From positions 1 to 42,581 of the forward strand of contig NZ_JSVC01000029.1 in assembly GCF_000814475.1 (NCBI RefSeq): a DNA stretch of 42,581 nucleotides, in the 5' to 3' direction. The DNA comes from Flavihumibacter solisilvae. GTDB lineage: Bacteria > Bacteroidota > Bacteroidia > Chitinophagales > Chitinophagaceae. The notes beneath the pieces are model-generated. The model was not told the origin of the DNA. It was given only the letters and a program-made list of their open reading frames with translations, and ran no database searches. Each line of letters starts with the position of its first letter. Within the stretch, counting starts at the first letter, position 1. Below, piece by piece: positions 1-9,103 of the stretch. The translations under genes were made by a program, and so were the position numbers.

Positions 1-19
1 GGCGCTATCCATCGTTCAG

Positions 20-736
20 CTAAACTGTCATCTGCGGCACTTCCTCCAGTTTGTAGTACTCATCGAATTTTCCATGATATTCCAGGAAAATCCGTTTGAC
101 ATTGATAAGTTTTTCTTCAATGTCCTTGACTACTGCATATTCTGCGCCTTCAATATCGAGCTTAAGCATGTCAACTTCCCTGTTCAGCAGGTCCTTCAAC
201 CTAATCGCTTTTACCTGGAGTGCCGGCGCCTGGTCTCCGTTGTTAACTTCTTCTATCCGGCTCGCCATAGTGCCTTCGCTATGGAAATTAAGGGTGGTAT
301 TTTCGATCCATACAGCTTCCTTTTTTATGGTGACGTTATCCAGTTTCATTGACTTCACATTCTTTTCCAGGTAGCTGTAGTTGAAATCATCCGGTTCAAA
401 TGCAATTACCGTTGAGCCAGGATATTTCCACTTAAAATACACTACACTCATGCCGATATTGGCGCCGCAGTCAAGAATATAGGGCGTTTGATTCCCCTCA
501 AAGTCGGTCGAATAAATTTCCTTCAGGAATATTTCGTCTATACTATGCAGGAACTCGTTGTGCCGGTAAAAATGCAGTTTCCCGCCCAGGAACGGGGTGT
601 GATTCTCCCGGTTCTCCTCAAGGTTTTTCAGTCGTCTTACCTGCCACCAGCTGAGTCCTGTTTTATTGAATGGATTTATAAAAACCCGTACAGCCTTCTT
701 CTTAGCCCCATTTAAAATATTATTAATTACTGGCAT
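20..736 (-). CDS. FkbM family SAM-dependent methyltransferase
   Basis: Probable O-methyltransferase acting on a sugar or glycan, by family and by the glycosyltransferases next to it. The 238-residue protein has the class I SAM-binding loop ILDCGANIGM (87-96), the acidic strand end FEPD (113-116), and the FkbM hallmark LKLDIEGAE (191-199). No signal peptide or membrane segment is seen. It starts at ATG 734-736 and is divergent from the next methyltransferase, with 87 bp between them. The C-terminus stops only 17 residues after the conserved EYHG (219-222). Many family members continue for another 20-30 residues, so the 3' end may be shortened or frameshifted; the window ends 19 bp further on and this cannot be settled here. 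The family is sure, the substrate unknown. Confidence 0.88.
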   Translation of the reverse strand: MPVINNILNGAKKKAVRVFINPFNKTGLSWWQVRRLKNLEENRENHTPFLGGKLHFYRHNEFLHSIDEIFLKEIYSTDFEGNQTPYILDCGANIGMSVVYFKWKYPGSTVIAFEPDDFNYSYLEKNVKSMKLDNVTIKKEAVWIENTTLNFHSEGTMASRIEEVNNGDQAPALQVKAIRLKDLLNREVDMLKLDIEGAEYAVVKDIEEKLINVKRIFLEYHGKFDEYYKLEEVPQMTV

Positions 737-772
737 TTAGTAAGTTTTTATGCAGCTAGCCAGCATTGAGGC

Positions 773-780
773 TATATTTG
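773..780 (+). promoter_or_regulatory. Bacteroidota-type -7 promoter element
   Basis: TATATTTG matches the Bacteroidota -7 consensus TAnnTTTG, about 43 nt before the methyltransferase ATG at 824. A T-rich tract near 745-750 sits at roughly the -33 distance but is not a clean TTTG. Confidence 0.45.
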
Positions 781-823
781 CGTAATTGCAAAAAAAGCAC
801 TTTTTTCGTTGATATTGTCTTCT

Positions 824-1534
824 ATGATCAGTTCCGAATTCAGACCCAGTATATTTCATCCATATTTTTTCATCAGGAAGGGACTTTTAAATAAGATCAC
901 GCAGTACAGGCACCTGTTGCATGGAAAACTGCTCGACTTTGGATGCGGCTCAAAACCGTATAGGTCGCTGATCAATGTAAATGAATATGTTGGGGTCGAC
1001 TTTGTAAACGAAGGGCATCCGCATGACAACGAACAAATAGATATTTTTTATGATGGGAAGCGTATACCTGTAGATGATGGCACGTTCGACTCTGCCCTGA
1101 GCAGTGAAGTTTTTGAACACATCTTTAACCTTGATGAAGTTTTGCAGGAACTTTACCGCGTTATAAAGCCTGGCGGAACCATCCTCATAACCTGCCCGTT
1201 TGTCTGGAAGGAACATGAACTTCCCAATGATTATGCCCGGTATACCCACTGTGCCTTGAAACACCTGTTTGAAAAGAATGGCTTTTCTATTAAGGAAATG
1301 GATAAAAGCGGCAATTTTATTGAAGTATTGTTCCAGTTGCAGGTGCTTTACTTCTATGACAGCTGGTACCCGAAAGTGAGAAAGATTCCGTTGGTCAACC
1401 TCATATTCCAGCTCCTGTTTATTACGCTTCCAAACATCGTCGGGGCTCTTCTGAGTAAATTGTTACCACAGAAAAAATCGATGTACCTGAATAATATTAT
1501 AGTTGCCGAAAGATGCCCGGGAACAAACGCATAG
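824..1534 (+). CDS. class I SAM-dependent methyltransferase
   Basis: Methyltransferase of the Methyltransf_11 type, 236 residues. It shows the SAM-binding loop LLDFGCGSKPY (36-46), the acidic strand VGVD (56-59), EVFEHI (95-100) and the post-motif RVIKPGGTILIT (112-123). I chose ATG 824 rather than a TTG 15 bases upstream because the longer form adds only five residues on a weaker codon. It is the first gene of a plus-strand unit of four genes; the following glycosyltransferase starts 22 bases before this stop codon, so the two are probably translationally coupled. The context suggests methylation of a sugar or lipid carrier in surface-glycan synthesis, but no residue fixes the substrate. Confidence 0.88.
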   Translation: MISSEFRPSIFHPYFFIRKGLLNKITQYRHLLHGKLLDFGCGSKPYRSLINVNEYVGVDFVNEGHPHDNEQIDIFYDGKRIPVDDGTFDSALSSEVFEHIFNLDEVLQELYRVIKPGGTILITCPFVWKEHELPNDYARYTHCALKHLFEKNGFSIKEMDKSGNFIEVLFQLQVLYFYDSWYPKVRKIPLVNLIFQLLFITLPNIVGALLSKLLPQKKSMYLNNIIVAERCPGTNA

Positions 1535-2688
1535 ATATAATTGTCCTGGGACATGAGGCGAGTCTTTCCGGGGCACCTCTCTTATTAATGAATTTGCTGG
1601 AGCTGTTGCAAAGGCAGGATTCTGTTCATATCCGGCTAAGTGTTCACCGCGACGGTCCCCTTGTTCAGACTTATGCAAAGTATTTTCCGGTTCTTGTTTT
1701 GAAGTCAGCTGACTATGGAAGGGAGAAAAATATTGCAAGAAAGATCAGCAATTTCATTCGAAACAAGATACAGTTACTGCGGTTGTTGAAGATGACATGG
1801 AATTCGGACCTTATTTTCAGCAACACAATAATCAATGGGAAAGTGCTTAAGGTGCTCGCCCTGGCAGGCAGGCCAGTGATCACCTACGTTCATGAGCTGG
1901 AAAATGTGATTGATCTTTATCTCAGGTACGGTGATGCCGGCTATTCTTTAAAACAGTCTTCAGTACTGGCGTACCCTTCACTTAAAGTGCGGAACACTTT
2001 GGTTGAGAAATATAAAGTAGATCAGCATCGGTTAATGCCTTTGAACTACTATTTTCCGGTCGACAGCCAACTACTTGGACAACAGGAAATGCGCGACCTG
2101 GCCATACAGTCTTTCCGGAACAGGTTTGGATTTTCAGCCGGTGATTTTATTGTTGGCGGAATGGGGCTTGCATCAGCGAGGAAAGGAACCGATCTTTTTA
2201 TTGAAGTGTATCATGCAGTAAGGCGAAAGAACGCAGAAATAAGGTTTTGCTGGATTGGAGACTTTGAAACCGCAACCATCCGGGAGGAGCTGCTCCAGAA
2301 ACTTAACCAGGGAAATCCGGATAACTTTGTGTTTACCGGTGTACTTCCACATAGTTATTTCAACCTTGCACCGTTTGAGATCTTCTTCCTGTCAAGTCGC
2401 GAAGATCCTTATCCACTTGTGATCCTGGAAGCAGCAATGATGAAAATCCCGGCAATCTGTTTTGCTGATTCAGGAGGTATTCCGGAATTTGTCGATAACG
2501 ACGCGGGGTGGACAATACCGGGCTTTGATGTCAACTTTGTTTGTAACCTCCTTATTGATCTGTATAAAAACAGGTCCGCCATTGCTGCAAAGGGAAGCGT
2601 GGCCTATAACAAAGTGATGGACCGGCATACTGATGCATCACTTATTTTGCAACAATTCAATGACCTCATTAAAGGCATCCAGCGATGA
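1513..2688 (+). CDS. GT-B glycosyltransferase, family 4-like
   Basis: Sugar-nucleotide-dependent transferase of the GT-B fold, 391 residues and full length for GT4. The N-terminal half carries the glycine-rich acceptor-side loop LSGAPLLL (18-25). The C-terminal half has the GT4 signature: RKGTD (223-227), then SSREDPYPLVILEAA (294-308), the equivalent of the EX7E motif. Here the first acidic position is Asp298 with Glu306 eight residues on, a D-x7-E variant. It overlaps the methyltransferase before it by 22 bases and the next gene by four (ATGA). It probably adds one sugar to a surface polysaccharide or lipid-linked oligosaccharide; donor and acceptor cannot be read from sequence. Confidence 0.9.
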   Translation: MPGNKRIDIIVLGHEASLSGAPLLLMNLLELLQRQDSVHIRLSVHRDGPLVQTYAKYFPVLVLKSADYGREKNIARKISNFIRNKIQLLRLLKMTWNSDLIFSNTIINGKVLKVLALAGRPVITYVHELENVIDLYLRYGDAGYSLKQSSVLAYPSLKVRNTLVEKYKVDQHRLMPLNYYFPVDSQLLGQQEMRDLAIQSFRNRFGFSAGDFIVGGMGLASARKGTDLFIEVYHAVRRKNAEIRFCWIGDFETATIREELLQKLNQGNPDNFVFTGVLPHSYFNLAPFEIFFLSSREDPYPLVILEAAMMKIPAICFADSGGIPEFVDNDAGWTIPGFDVNFVCNLLIDLYKNRSAIAAKGSVAYNKVMDRHTDASLILQQFNDLIKGIQR

Positions 2689-3569
2689 CAGGCAACAACC
2701 GATACGAGTCTGCTAAAAGCCTGGCCGGTGTTGTCGTGGTTTATAATCCTGACGATTCCGTCGCAGGAAATATCCGTTCATATCTTCCCTTTCTCGACCG
2801 GCTATATATCATTGACAACAGCAAACCCGATAATCGCAACCTGCCCGGCGACCTGCTTTCTGATGTGAAAGTGCATTATGTGTTCAAAGACATGAACACC
2901 GGTGTGTCTGCGGCATTGAACGAAGCAGCAGGTCTTGCGATCGGAGAAGGATTTTCCTGGTTGATGACTATGGACCAGGATTCATCTTTTGAAAACGGAC
3001 AGTTGGAAGCCTATGCGGAAGCTTTTAAGTCGTTCAGCTCTATTCCCGGTATCGCTGTTGCGGGCGTGCAGCATGATGCCGGGCATATAAACCTCCAGGA
3101 AGTTGAGAAATGGAACCATACAAATGCCGTAATCACATCCGGGTCACTGGTCCGGTTATCAACCTGGGAAGAAATCGGCGGGTTTGATGCGAAACTTTTT
3201 ATTGATGAAGTAGATCACGAATATTGCTACCGGTCTATCGTTCATGGATACGATGTCATCATTTTATCTTCGGTCGCGATAAAGCACAACCTGGGAAAAA
3301 CCAGGAAAGCGGGATATCTTTCTGTTTTGTCCAGCCGGGGACGAATACTCCATTCTCCCCAAAGGGTGTATTTCATGGTAAGGAATTATTTGTATGTAAA
3401 ACACAAATACGGGAAACACTTCCGCGAGGAATTCAGGCGAAGGGACAGGCAGGTGCTCGTGTCTCTCAAGAACAACCTGTTTTTTAACGGTCATTTCCTT
3501 GAAACGCTATCAAACATTTTCCAGGGATTTATAGATTACAAAAGGAATAATTTTACGCGGACTATATGA
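2685..3569 (+). CDS. GT2 glycosyltransferase, rhamnosyltransferase-like
   Basis: GT-A family 2 transferase of 294 residues. The start GVVVVYNPDD (15-24) gives the nucleotide-binding strand, DNS (44-46) the base-binding aspartate, and MTMDQDSSF (94-102) the metal-binding DXD equivalent. The MDQDS form and the VVVVYNP opening are typical of the rhamnosyltransferase (RfbF/TIGR01556-like) branch, so an L-rhamnose donor is a reasonable guess and no more. The gene overlaps both neighbours by four bases (ATGA at 2685 and at 3566), the classic sign of translational coupling. No membrane segment is evident. Confidence 0.88.
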   Translation: MTGNNRYESAKSLAGVVVVYNPDDSVAGNIRSYLPFLDRLYIIDNSKPDNRNLPGDLLSDVKVHYVFKDMNTGVSAALNEAAGLAIGEGFSWLMTMDQDSSFENGQLEAYAEAFKSFSSIPGIAVAGVQHDAGHINLQEVEKWNHTNAVITSGSLVRLSTWEEIGGFDAKLFIDEVDHEYCYRSIVHGYDVIILSSVAIKHNLGKTRKAGYLSVLSSRGRILHSPQRVYFMVRNYLYVKHKYGKHFREEFRRRDRQVLVSLKNNLFFNGHFLETLSNIFQGFIDYKRNNFTRTI

Positions 3570-4507
3570 ATCCTGCCATTTCCATCTGCATACCGGCTTA
3601 TAAACGCATAGAATACCTTCAAAAGCTACTGGAGAGCATCAGTATTCAGACCTTCCGCGATTTCGAGGTTGTGATCACTGATGATAGCCCTGACCAGGAA
3701 GTGCACCAGTTGTGCCAGCAGTTTGAAAAGGTTTTTCCAATTATTTATTATAAAAACAACCCGGCGCTCGGTACTCCTGAAAACTGGAACGAAGGCATAA
3801 GAAGGGCAGGAGGGAAGTGGATCAAGATAATGCATGACGACGACTGGTTTACCGACGAGCATAGCCTGCAGAAGTTTTTCGACGCGACTGAGTCTTCTCC
3901 AGATTGCTCATTTTTCTTTGCTGCTTTCCGGAATGTAGATGAGGATTCAGGGAAAAAAGAAGTTGTACGTTGCAGTTTAACAGACATTCTACTGCTAAGG
4001 CAGAGTCCGCTTGCCCTTTTCCGTAAAGTATACGTGGGTAACCCGAGTTGTACCCTTATCAGGCGTGATGTTGGATTGTATTACGATTCGGATTTCAAAT
4101 ATGTGGTAGACTTTGAATACTATATCCGGTGCATCAGGAAAGTAAAGAAGTGGAAATACATCGATGAGGTGTTACTACAGATCGGATTTAACCAGTTGCA
4201 GGTTACCAAGTACACTTTCCTGGTTAAAGAAGTCCAGGTGCCTGAAAATCACAGGCTGCTGGAAAAACTTGGGGCGCGGATACTGAGGAATTTTCTGGTG
4301 TACGATTACTACTGGAGAATGTACAGGAACCTTGGTGTCAGGAGTGAGGAAGAACTGCTGGCTTTATATGGCCGGTCATTGCATCCTATTATAAAGAAGA
4401 TGATCGGGTTTCAAAAGCATATTCCGCTGTCATTGCTGAAGGTGGGGATATTTTCGAAAGTGCTGATGACAGGCAGCTATATTGCGAGCCTCTTCACAAA
4501 GGCGTAA
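3566..4507 (+). CDS. GT2 family glycosyltransferase
   Basis: Glycosyltransferase family 2 with a GT-A fold, 313 residues. The N-terminus ISICIPAYKR (5-14) is the canonical family 2 opening, VITDDSPD (36-43) holds the nucleotide-binding aspartates, and IMHDDDWF (88-95) is the DXD metal site. It is the last gene of the four-gene plus-strand unit that begins with the methyltransferase at 824 and overlaps its upstream neighbour by four bases. The stop codon TAA ends at 4507 and the next base begins the stop codon of the opposing gene, so the two units end tail to tail with no room for a terminator between coding regions. Confidence 0.88.
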   Translation: MNPAISICIPAYKRIEYLQKLLESISIQTFRDFEVVITDDSPDQEVHQLCQQFEKVFPIIYYKNNPALGTPENWNEGIRRAGGKWIKIMHDDDWFTDEHSLQKFFDATESSPDCSFFFAAFRNVDEDSGKKEVVRCSLTDILLLRQSPLALFRKVYVGNPSCTLIRRDVGLYYDSDFKYVVDFEYYIRCIRKVKKWKYIDEVLLQIGFNQLQVTKYTFLVKEVQVPENHRLLEKLGARILRNFLVYDYYWRMYRNLGVRSEEELLALYGRSLHPIIKKMIGFQKHIPLSLLKVGIFSKVLMTGSYIASLFTKA

Positions 4508-5293
4508 TTACATGTTCTCCAGCCGCAGCAATACCTTGATCCGGTAGAGTGCATTTCCCAGGGGACTCTTTAATAAGAAGTTCAATAATTTCAGCCGCAG
4601 CTGCCAAAAGTCCAGCCGGAGATCTTTGCCAAAATAGCTTGTATATACCTGCCTGATCTGTTCAAGTGAGCGTAGATAATTTGACTGGCTGATGCCTCCT
4701 GCGGCAAACCTGATCATTGGCTTGTCAAGGAAAAGAAATGGTTCATTTCCAATCCGGCACAGGAAATCATAGTCCATCGCAATATCAATGTTCATATTAT
4801 AGAGCCCATACTTTTCGTGTAACGGCCTCCTGACAAACATGCTCTGGTGCCATACAGAACGCATGCCGCGGTAAAGTTTATGGCGATCGAATGGTTTGCC
4901 TAATATTACGGTAACGCCTCCGCGGACAGTTTCCACTTTACTGTGCAGCCAGTTAATCTCCTTATTCGTCCCGAAAGTTTGTATTACTGTACTGATTACA
5001 TCATCGGTCGCATACATGTCACCCGAATTGAGCATATTGACAATTTCACCTTCGGCGCGTAACACGCCTTTGTTGAATGCGTCCGAAATGCCATGGTCCC
5101 TTTCGCTTAACCATTTCCGGTAAACAGGCTGGGGATGTTCTTTGAGATAACTACTGATTTCCGTGTTGGTGGAACCGTCAATTACCCAGTGTTCATAAGG
5201 AAGGTGTTGCTGTCGGTCGACCGACTGCATCGTGTATTTCAACTCCTCCAGGTTATTGAAGCAGATGGTAATAACGGAGATCCTTGCTTCCAT
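4508..5293 (-). CDS. GT2 family glycosyltransferase, WcaA-like
   Basis: Family 2 glycosyltransferase, 261 residues. ISVITICFNN (5-14) opens the Rossmann-like domain, VIDGS (37-41) is the nucleotide-binding turn, and MLNSGDMY (87-94) replaces the usual DXD with an NSGD form common in the branch annotated as 'PGL/p-HBAD biosynthesis or WcaA-like' transferases. It is the promoter-distal gene of a minus-strand unit (YfhO, GT2, GT2) with two bases between it and the upstream transferase. The spacing suggests one transcript and work on the same glycan. Acceptor and donor are unknown. Confidence 0.87.
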   Translation of the reverse strand: MEARISVITICFNNLEELKYTMQSVDRQQHLPYEHWVIDGSTNTEISSYLKEHPQPVYRKWLSERDHGISDAFNKGVLRAEGEIVNMLNSGDMYATDDVISTVIQTFGTNKEINWLHSKVETVRGGVTVILGKPFDRHKLYRGMRSVWHQSMFVRRPLHEKYGLYNMNIDIAMDYDFLCRIGNEPFLFLDKPMIRFAAGGISQSNYLRSLEQIRQVYTSYFGKDLRLDFWQLRLKLLNFLLKSPLGNALYRIKVLLRLENM

Positions 5294-5295
5294 GG

Positions 5296-6219
5296 TCAGA
5301 GTTTGAATGGTTGAACCAATCCCTTAAGTGCATCAATCCTGAAACGGATGACCGGCCAGGATTTTGATGGGGTTCCTTTCACCGCATACCAGGCACCCAG
5401 TGCAACCGATCCGCCCAATTTATAAATGAATTCCAGGATCTTCATCCTGTAGGCATTTTCACTGATCAGTTTCGTCCGGACACGTTCGCCTCTCCCGATT
5501 CCTGAGGCGATCCTGTCAAGATATTCGGGTGTCAGTTTTTTCACCTCCACGATGTGGTGGACTTTCACAGACGGGTCATAAAAAACCCGCTTCTGTTTGT
5601 TTTTAAGGCGGAAAAAGAATTCTTTCCCTTCACCACAGATCCTAAGCTTCCCGACCACGCCGGGAATAGTTGTATCAAAACCATTGATGAGGAAAAAGTC
5701 ATCCCTGCGGACAGTCATGTTAGGCTCATAAGGGTAGCGGGTTGGACTAAACTCCGTGACATGATCACTATAATCCAAATTAGCCACCAGCGAAGACACG
5801 AAACGTGACATCCACTTAGGTTCTTCGGGAATATATTTGGGAATGATCCGTCCGCCAAGTCCTGAAGCCTCCGGATGCATATCAAAAAAAGCAAGAATTC
5901 TTTCCAGGAAATCAGTAAATGCAACAGCATCATCATCCATGAAGGTAATCAACGGTGCTTTTGCGTTTACCGCACCGGCATTTCTTGCAAAAGATGACCC
6001 CTGTTGCTTTTCAAGGACATATTTGACTTTAAGGTCAGGATGTGAACTGATATACTGTTCACACAGTTGCCTCGTGTTGTCAGTGCTGTTATTGTCAACT
6101 ACTATGATCTCATACTTTTCTTTTGGTATGGATTGATTGTATAGACTGTCTAACGCCTGAAGAATATAGTCCGCCCTGTTGTAGGAACTGATAATAACGG
6201 AAATACTAACATCTCTCAT
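5296..6219 (-). CDS. GT2 family glycosyltransferase
   Basis: Family 2 glycosyltransferase, 307 residues. ISVIISSYNRADYI (6-19) is the family opening, VVDNNSTDNT (40-49) the donor-binding loop, GSSFARNAG (74-82) the conserved helix, and TFMDDDAV (92-99) the DXD metal site. A C-terminal extension after about residue 230 includes a hydrophobic stretch (about 268-284) that could sit on or in the membrane. The start ATG lies one base after the stop codon of the large YfhO gene and the stop is two bases before the next GT2, so it is the middle gene of a tight minus-strand operon. Confidence 0.88.
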   Translation of the reverse strand: MRDVSISVIISSYNRADYILQALDSLYNQSIPKEKYEIIVVDNNSTDNTRQLCEQYISSHPDLKVKYVLEKQQGSSFARNAGAVNAKAPLITFMDDDAVAFTDFLERILAFFDMHPEASGLGGRIIPKYIPEEPKWMSRFVSSLVANLDYSDHVTEFSPTRYPYEPNMTVRRDDFFLINGFDTTIPGVVGKLRICGEGKEFFFRLKNKQKRVFYDPSVKVHHIVEVKKLTPEYLDRIASGIGRGERVRTKLISENAYRMKILEFIYKLGGSVALGAWYAVKGTPSKSWPVIRFRIDALKGLVQPFKL

Positions 6220-6220
6220 G

Positions 6221-8758
6221 TTAAACCAGCTTTTTCCTTTTCCACGACAAAAATGCGAGTCCTATCAACAGCAGGTAAACGATCGCCGAAGAGATCACTG
6301 TAATTGACTGGCTAAGTCTGATTACTGGTGGTTCAAACCTGAACTCTATGTCATGACTGCCTGCCGGGATACTCATTCCGCGTAAAATGTAATTGACCTT
6401 TACATAAGGAGCAGGCTTGCCATCGATATATGCATTCCAGCCATGATCATAGAATACCTCGCTGAATACCGCGAATTGATCGGAATTGCTGTTGGATTTA
6501 TATTTTACGATATCATTCAGGTTTTCCAGCCACTGAATAGTTGCGGAAGAATCATAAACAGGTGCTTTACCGGCATTTGACCTATACCTCTCCTGGATGA
6601 TTGCCGTTTCCTTCAGCGATGCACTGTCAAGGGCCTTCATTTCTTCATCGGCATTTTTTACAAACCTTACTTCGCGGACAAACCAGCTGGGGCCAAATGC
6701 CTCGGGATTTTGCCTTGGAACCGGCTGGCCGGTTGAGGGATCCTGCTGGATGAAATAGCGCGTATTCAGCATATTGAATACCTGCATATTTCCTTTGGCA
6801 AGCTGGTGGGTGATGATGTCCTGGTAAAGGCCAAGTTTTGCCGGGCTATAACCACCGATTGAATTGTGGAAATAGGAAGCTCTTGAACTTTCAAAAGGAT
6901 TTGCGTTTTCTGACTGGTCGAAAACACGGAAAGGAAGTTGTGTGTCCTTTTTTATGGCGAGATCAGCAGCTGTTGGCTGAAAGGCTGCTTCGAACTCGTC
7001 CTTCTCGACAAAATTCCTGTAGTTCAGGTATCGTCCGGCAATTCCCAACAGGTCTATGGACGATGCGATCAACAGACCAATAAGCAATACCTGTTGTTTT
7101 ATCTTCCCGGTCTTATAAAAATAAAACAGCCCTGCAGCGACCAGTATAAATATCACTGAGCGTAAGAGATCTGCTCCAAAAAGGCTCTGCCTGTCAGCCC
7201 GCAGTGAATTGACCATTGTTTGTGCGAAACCCTCTGCCTGTTGCTGTACATCCGGGGTTACCTGCTTTGCTCCGCCAAGCATTGAGCTAGTGAGCTGCTG
7301 TTTAAGCGAAGCGTCGCGCTCGCCGCTGTAGTCGGCCATGAAATAAAATGCGGCAAGAAGCAAGATAACAGCTCCTGCCGTCATCAGGGTCATCCTGAAT
7401 TTTTTCTTTTTTATTTCATCCGTATCCTTGTCTTCAAGGAATTGCTGTATCCCCAATGCAGCCAGCAAAGGAAAAGTAAGCTGCGGTATAATCAGCGCCA
7501 TCGAAGGAGCCCTGAACTTGTTGTACAGTGGCAGGAAGTCAAACAGGAAATAGTTAAGAGAAGAAAAGTTTTTTCCCCATGATAAAAAGATTCCGGTAAT
7601 TGTTGCCGCCAGGATCCACCATTTGTGCCAGCTCTTAACGTAAAATAATCCCAGGATAAACAGGAAGCAGATCACTGCCCCAAAATAGACCGGGCCTGAG
7701 GTGCCGGGTTGCGGCCCCCAATACGCAGGCAATTGCTTCACAAAGCTGTTTGCCTGATCTTCCTGCATTCCGGTTTTCTCCATAAGAGTACCGGCTGTTT
7801 TGGTATTATCACCAAACTCGCTTTTCAATTCATTATTAACCATGGTCGCTGTACTTCCGCCATATGCGCGGGGCACCAGGAAGGTAGCAGATTCTCCAAT
7901 CCCATAGCTCCAGCCAAATGCGTAGTCCTTATCAAGTCCGCCTTTGGTTTTATTGGTGCTGTCTGTTGCAACAGTCAGTTCCGATTTTCCGCCACGCATT
8001 GTTTCCTTGGCATAATCTTTCAGGGGATACCAGGAAATGGCATATGTGGCCAAACCGAGAATTCCGGCCAGCAGTGCTACACCATATCCGGTGAAGGCTG
8101 ACTTCAGATCGCTTTCTTTAATGGATTTTACCAGGTAAGCGATACTGATGAGGATCATGACAATGGCAGTATAGTAAACGACCTGGATATGCTGCGTACT
8201 GGTTTGCAGTCCGAAAAATAATGCCAGCAGTGTACCTCCTAACAGGTACCTGCGCTGGAAAACAAGTAATAAAGAGCCGATTACAGCAGGTGCATACCCG
8301 ATAGCAATCATTTGTGTGTTGTGTCCAACGGCAATGATTATAGGATCAAAAGTTGAGTAGGCATAGGCCAGGGCAGCCATAATACCTGCAAGCGGGTTAA
8401 CCCGCAATACCATGGCAAGGAAATAAAAAGTTACACATGCGAGAAAGAAGAAACTCATCGGTTCCGGCAATGCCAGCGTAATCAGTGACTGGATATAAAT
8501 AGTTTCAAGTGGTGCGCCGTTCGAAGTGAAGGTATACGCAGGCATACCACTGAACATACTGTTCGACCAAAGCGGAAAGTGACCATGTTGTTCCTTGAAT
8601 TCAAAAGATTGCTGGGCCATTCCCTTCCAGCCCTGGATATCGTGTTGTTCAACAACCTTGCCCTGAAGTGCAGGCTGACAATAAATAACCGAAACAACCA
8701 GAAATATTAAAATTGCGATAATGTGTGGTGTCGCTGTTTTGAGCCAGGTTGACTTCAT
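6221..8758 (-). CDS. YfhO family polytopic membrane protein (GT-C-like)
   Basis: Large integral membrane protein of 845 residues and full family length. After an N-terminal membrane segment (about 10-30), a long first extracytoplasmic loop carries acidic and aromatic residues (EQHDIQGW at 37-44, then SNSMFSGMPAY), as in GT-C glycosyltransferases that use polyprenyl-phosphate sugars. About a dozen hydrophobic helices follow, then a soluble C-terminal domain with the YfhO-type YDHGWNAYIDG motif and a last helix before a basic tail (WKRKKLV). In Firmicutes, YfhO proteins take part in glycosylating lipoteichoic acid; in Bacteroidota the role is not established. It leads an operon with two GT2 genes, so it probably transfers sugars on the periplasmic side. 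Confidence 0.88.
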   Translation of the reverse strand: MKSTWLKTATPHIIAILIFLVVSVIYCQPALQGKVVEQHDIQGWKGMAQQSFEFKEQHGHFPLWSNSMFSGMPAYTFTSNGAPLETIYIQSLITLALPEPMSFFFLACVTFYFLAMVLRVNPLAGIMAALAYAYSTFDPIIIAVGHNTQMIAIGYAPAVIGSLLLVFQRRYLLGGTLLALFFGLQTSTQHIQVVYYTAIVMILISIAYLVKSIKESDLKSAFTGYGVALLAGILGLATYAISWYPLKDYAKETMRGGKSELTVATDSTNKTKGGLDKDYAFGWSYGIGESATFLVPRAYGGSTATMVNNELKSEFGDNTKTAGTLMEKTGMQEDQANSFVKQLPAYWGPQPGTSGPVYFGAVICFLFILGLFYVKSWHKWWILAATITGIFLSWGKNFSSLNYFLFDFLPLYNKFRAPSMALIIPQLTFPLLAALGIQQFLEDKDTDEIKKKKFRMTLMTAGAVILLLAAFYFMADYSGERDASLKQQLTSSMLGGAKQVTPDVQQQAEGFAQTMVNSLRADRQSLFGADLLRSVIFILVAAGLFYFYKTGKIKQQVLLIGLLIASSIDLLGIAGRYLNYRNFVEKDEFEAAFQPTAADLAIKKDTQLPFRVFDQSENANPFESSRASYFHNSIGGYSPAKLGLYQDIITHQLAKGNMQVFNMLNTRYFIQQDPSTGQPVPRQNPEAFGPSWFVREVRFVKNADEEMKALDSASLKETAIIQERYRSNAGKAPVYDSSATIQWLENLNDIVKYKSNSNSDQFAVFSEVFYDHGWNAYIDGKPAPYVKVNYILRGMSIPAGSHDIEFRFEPPVIRLSQSITVISSAIVYLLLIGLAFLSWKRKKLV

Positions 8759-8810
8759 AATTCCTGTTTGACTTTTTCAGCTGGCAAAATAATACATATT
8801 TTACAGGTTT

Positions 8811-9101
8811 ATGGTTTTTCAAAAGATCAATAAACTTGCATTCATTTGCAACCTGGCCTTCCTTACGGCAATGCTGATGCGGGTTTATCCATTTATGCAG
8901 GGCACAAAAGCAGAGTCGGTGATCCTTATTGCCGGACTGGTCATCTCACCGGTATCAAACCTCCTTGTGTCAATATTCTACTGGTGGTCCTATATAAGGA
9001 AGCCTGTTAAAGCGGACCTGGTATTCTGGTTCAACCAGGTAATGTTAGCTATCCAGGTGTTGCTTATCATTTCGGGAATATTATCTTTATCCAATATCTG
9101 A
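8811..9101 (+). CDS. small three-helix membrane protein, unknown function
   Basis: A 96-residue hydrophobic protein with three predicted membrane helices (about 8-28, 36-58 and 72-94) joined by short loops; the loop after helix 2 is positively charged (YIRKPVKAD). I recognise no domain or catalytic motif. It starts at ATG 8811, 52 bp from the divergent YfhO gene, and its stop codon ends two bases before the queuosine-precursor transporter, so the two are almost certainly co-transcribed. An accessory role for the transporter is possible but rests on position only. The frame is open for its whole length and the helices have clean charged boundaries, which supports a real gene. Confidence 0.75.
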   Translation: MVFQKINKLAFICNLAFLTAMLMRVYPFMQGTKAESVILIAGLVISPVSNLLVSIFYWWSYIRKPVKADLVFWFNQVMLAIQVLLIISGILSLSNI

Positions 9102-9103
9102 TT

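Noticed and set aside
8759-8810. preQ1 riboswitch ahead of the queuosine transporter unit
   Set aside because: The 52-bp gap has no aptamer-like hairpin or A-rich tail of that class.
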